Program-made: the position numbers and the translations under genes
Part shown: piece by piece, positions 61,107 through 64,000 of the stretch
Layout of the letters: the number at the start of each line of letters is the position of its first letter
Numbering within the stretch: position 1 is the first letter of the stretch
Assembly: GCA_000335735.1 (NCBI GenBank)
Contig: AMYY01000011.1
Span: forward strand, 1-64,000
Reading direction: 5' to 3'
DNA: 64,000 nucleotides
Origin: an alpha proteobacterium L41A
GTDB taxonomy: Bacteria > Pseudomonadota > Alphaproteobacteria > Caulobacterales > Caulobacteraceae
The notes under the pieces: model-generated
Databases searched by the model: none
The model's input: only the letters and a program-made list of their open reading frames with translations
What the model was told of the DNA's origin: nothing

Positions 61107-64000
61107 TCAGAATGAATACTGGAGCTCCAGAGACAAGGTCCGACCTGCGGCATTGTAGCGTCCCGTATCGTAAGGCCGCCCCTGAACCACCACGAACGGC
61201 GGCGCCTGGTCCAGTATGTTTCGACCCGCGAAACTGATGCGGATGTCGTTCGTGACCCGCCAGGCCGCCGTCAGGTCGAGGATGAGCATGTCATCGACCG
61301 GCACAAACTTCCGCTCGTCGGTTACGTTGCCGGCGGCCCGGAAGACCTCGTAGTCGTTCGTGTACTTCGGCGTGTAGTAGGCCCAAAGGGATGCGCTCAT
61401 ATCGTGATAATACCAGCCGACCGAGCCCACCACCTTGTAGTCGTCAGGCCCCTGAAGGAAGCCCAGGTTCGAGACGGGTTCGCGATTGGCGAAGGCCTGG
61501 CGTTCCGACTTGATATTGTCCAACACATTGATCTTCGGCTCAAATGTGCCCCAACGCGTCGGCCAAAGGTAGCTCAGCTCGTAGGCGATCGACTCATATT
61601 CCGAGCCGATAATGTTGAAGGTGTAGTTCCTCGCCTCGATGATCTTGCCGCTGGCGTCGCGCGGATAGAACTGAGAAAGCTGAAGAATCTCGCGCCGGGT
61701 CAGGAAGGTCTGCAGGTCGTTGGGATTGGCGTATTCGCTGTCGATCTTGGTCGAGTTATAGGCGACATCCAGGGTCAAGCCCTTCAGCATACCCTCGGGA
61801 CGCCAGTTGAAGCCCAGGGTGTATTGCGTGGACACCTGCGGCTCCAGGTCGGGGTTCGGGGCCACGACCATCGGGACGACATAGGTTCTTGGCCGCACAC
61901 AGTCCGTCGTGCAGGTGTAAAGCGGATCGTCAGAGATCGTCGTGGTGTAACGCTGAGTGCCAGTCGGGTTGAAGAGTTGCGTATACGGCGGCGCCTTGAA
62001 ACCCTCGGTCCACCGAGCGCGGAGCGCCAGGCCCTGGAACGGTTCCCAGCGCAGACCGATGGCCGGGGTAGTGTTGGCGAAGGTGTTGGACTCGTAGAGC
62101 AGTTCTCCGCCTTGGGAATAGGGCACATTGTTGACCGTGCCGATCGGTCCCGAGGTCTTATAGCTGTCGCGTCGGGCAGCCAAACTCAACAACAGGGATC
62201 GCGCGCCCGGATAGTTGAAACCCTCGCCAAAGATCGGAACGGTCAGTTCGCCGAAGTAGGCGTGGCGGTCGCTCGTGACCGGATTGATGGTCCGGACACG
62301 GACTTCCTTACTGTCCGTATCGTCCAAGGAAATCTCGGCCCCCGCCGCGTAACGGATCTTCCCAGCGGGCAGCGTCCAAAGGGCGCCCGTCAGCCGCGCT
62401 TCCCAGTTCTCGGTGCGCGTCGACCGCTGCTCGGTGACAGGAATATAGTAGAAGTCGGCGACACTGGACCCACCGCCGTCGGCGGACGACTTCCAGGGAT
62501 TGAAGGCGAGCGTGGGGTCGCTGCTCGTCAAGGCGAGGCATTGCCGGTCGAAGACCGCCTGGAGCATCTCCCGGTCCGTACCGTTGAGTTGGTTCTGCGC
62601 AAGCTGGAAGTTATAGCACCTCACGCCGTTTGGGGCGGCCGCGTCTCTGACGAGTTCAACAGTAGAGCCTAACAGCGGGCTCTGACCTGACGTCTCGGAT
62701 TTGGAGGTGGTGTAAAAAAGCTCCGCCTTGGTGTCGGTGTTGATCTGGTAACGCAGGCCCAGATTCAGGTTCCACTGTGTCGCCGTATTCGAAATCCGCC
62801 CTGTCGGCAGCTCGCCCGCGTCGACCTCCGACTTGGGGTTGTAGGCCACCAGCGGCCCCGGCGTGAATCGGTCGAAATAATAGGCTGGGAAGGGATTGTA
62901 AGCCTGGCCAGGGGCCAGCTGAACGCGCAATCCTTCCGAATACAGGATGTCCTGCTCGTTCTTGCTGCGTGAATATAGTGCGTTGCCGAAAGCTGTCAGC
63001 CTGCTGGTCAGCTTTTGCTCGAAGTTGAGCGTACCGCTGATCGTGTCAGACTCCGGACCGGCCAACTCCGGCACAACGTCCGGCAAGGCCTCAGCCCCGA
63101 CTGTAATGAAGTCGTTCAAACCGGGACGACCAACCAGGCCCGGCCTGACGGTCAGACCCTGCGCGACGTAACGCGCATTGTAATCGGGTGGATCGAACGA
63201 ATAGTAGCCGCGGTCGATGACGCCAGGCTGCAGCCCGCGACTGAACGACCGCAGATCAAACGACGTGTCGCCGCCGTAGTAACTGGCGTAGTTTTGCGTG
63301 ACATAGCCGCTCTTATAGTTGTTGACCGGCTTACGGCGGCTGTAGTCGATCGTCCCCGAGATGTTGCCGGAGCCCCAGGAATAGCCGGAGAACAGGCTTA
63401 TGCGGCTGTTGTCTGCGTCATTGCTGGACTCTTCGTGCTGAACCGTCAGGGTCGAACCGACGAAATCCTTGCGCAGAATGAAGTTGATGACGCCACCGAT
63501 GGCGTCGGCGCCATAGATGGCGGACGCGCCGCCAATCGAGATTTCGACACGCTCCACGGCGCTGAGGGGGATGCCGTTGAGGTTAGCAAAACCATCCTCG
63601 ATCCCTGCGGCTCCGGCGACGCGCCGGCCGTTGACAAGGATCAGCGTGTTCCCGGCGCCCAGGCCGCCGAGATTGGCGGCCGACACGCCGAGCGAGCCGA
63701 TCTGCGAGACACCGACCTTGCCGCGATTGGACAGCGGCCCCCGCGCGCGTTCATTGGTGACGGCGCCGATGGTGTTGACGTTCTGCGGCAGAGTCCGGAT
63801 CAGTTGCTCGACGCTGGTCACGCCGCGCGCCTGGATTTCTTCCTTCGAAATGACGATGACGCGCGAGGTCGGGTCACCCGTTGCAAGACGGCTGCCTGTC
63901 ACCTCGACCGACTCCACGACCGAAGTCTCACCGGCTGGCTGAGCGGCGCGTGCGCGTTCCGCTTCTGTCGGCGGCGGAGCCGATTGGGCCCAGGCCCCGC
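61107..64000 (-). CDS. TonB-dependent receptor (5' end beyond window)
   Basis: Outer-membrane beta-barrel importer. 964 residues are in the window, open to the right edge. The first visible residues, AWAQSAPPPTEAERARAAQP, look like the end of a signal peptide and a linker, followed by SVEVTGSRL and the plug domain (VTSVEQLIRTLPQNVNTIGA; GNTLILVNGRRVAGAAG; ASAIYGADAIGGVINFILRK). Barrel strands continue to a terminal Phe (TLSLELQYSF), the usual outer-membrane sorting signal. The plug lacks an obvious Fe-siderophore clue, so the substrate is unknown. It is 120 bp upstream of the response regulator on the same strand. Confidence 0.93.
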   Translation of the reverse strand, partial: GAWAQSAPPPTEAERARAAQPAGETSVVESVEVTGSRLATGDPTSRVIVISKEEIQARGVTSVEQLIRTLPQNVNTIGAVTNERARGPLSNRGKVGVSQIGSLGVSAANLGGLGAGNTLILVNGRRVAGAAGIEDGFANLNGIPLSAVERVEISIGGASAIYGADAIGGVINFILRKDFVGSTLTVQHEESSNDADNSRISLFSGYSWGSGNISGTIDYSRRKPVNNYKSGYVTQNYASYYGGDTSFDLRSFSRGLQPGVIDRGYYSFDPPDYNARYVAQGLTVRPGLVGRPGLNDFITVGAEALPDVVPELAGPESDTISGTLNFEQKLTSRLTAFGNALYSRSKNEQDILYSEGLRVQLAPGQAYNPFPAYYFDRFTPGPLVAYNPKSEVDAGELPTGRISNTATQWNLNLGLRYQINTDTKAELFYTTSKSETSGQSPLLGSTVELVRDAAAPNGVRCYNFQLAQNQLNGTDREMLQAVFDRQCLALTSSDPTLAFNPWKSSADGGGSSVADFYYIPVTEQRSTRTENWEARLTGALWTLPAGKIRYAAGAEISLDDTDSKEVRVRTINPVTSDRHAYFGELTVPIFGEGFNYPGARSLLLSLAARRDSYKTSGPIGTVNNVPYSQGGELLYESNTFANTTPAIGLRWEPFQGLALRARWTEGFKAPPYTQLFNPTGTQRYTTTISDDPLYTCTTDCVRPRTYVVPMVVAPNPDLEPQVSTQYTLGFNWRPEGMLKGLTLDVAYNSTKIDSEYANPNDLQTFLTRREILQLSQFYPRDASGKIIEARNYTFNIIGSEYESIAYELSYLWPTRWGTFEPKINVLDNIKSERQAFANREPVSNLGFLQGPDDYKVVGSVGWYYHDMSASLWAYYTPKYTNDYEVFRAAGNVTDERKFVPVDDMLILDLTAAWRVTNDIRISFAGRNILDQAPPFVVVQGRPYDTGRYNAAGRTLSLELQYSF

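Overview
The window is GC-rich bacterial chromosome from an alphaproteobacterium, most likely a member of the Caulobacteraceae and probably Brevundimonas. This is inferred from gene content, because no rRNA gene is present. The supporting evidence is an SpmX-type muramidase-like polarity protein, the FlbT/FlaF flagellin regulators, the murA-DUF2948-UPF0262-infA-maf-RNase E/G-yacG gene string, NadQ, an alphaproteobacterial tRNA-His (A73, no encoded G-1 pair), and Caulobacter-like -10 elements. I see no prophage, insertion sequence, CRISPR array or plasmid gene.

Layout. 0-3 kb: aromatic amino acid block on the minus strand (class II DAHP synthase, an ACT-less prephenate dehydratase, chorismate mutase cut by the window edge), with a short Phe/Tyr-rich leader peptide in front of chorismate mutase. 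3-11 kb: fructokinase, tRNA-Val, dicarboxylate symporter, phosphoglycolate phosphatase, glmU-rpiA, sugar transferase, lipoprotein and M28 peptidase. 11-19 kb: ligA, an alcohol/aldehyde oxidation unit with its GAF-Fis regulator, DUF2147 protein, aldo/keto reductase, tRNA-His. 19-21 kb: exbB-exbD-tonB. 21.7-26.5 kb: conserved housekeeping operon ending in tRNA-Phe. 26.6-37 kb: tRNA-Thr, msrB, S41-like protease, lipB, a short FliN, tRNA-Leu, mgtE, spmX, ivd, exoD, an unusual stand-alone short ORF with a near-perfect 16S-complementary ribosome-binding site, flaF and flbT. 37-41 kb: AAA ATPase, lipoprotein, HD hydrolase, nadQ, tRNA-Ser.

41.5-64 kb is the most distinctive part. A tight minus-strand operon encodes a membrane protein, a DUF58 protein, a BatA-like membrane protein, a GATase/vWA membrane protein and a 1,834-residue exported helical-repeat protein. 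A histidine kinase and a bilobal aspartic protease (frameshifted at a C8 tract) lie immediately downstream. A MoxR ATPase and an OmpR-type response regulator lie upstream. A TonB-dependent receptor follows the regulator. A secreted M16 peptidase sits in the opposite orientation between MoxR and the rest. I read this as an envelope-facing MoxR/vWA chaperone system under two-component control. The M16 peptidase plus TonB receptor also resembles the FusA/FusC and PqqL protein-import arrangement. The TonB/ExbBD genes 40 kb away could energise the receptor. These functional links are inference.
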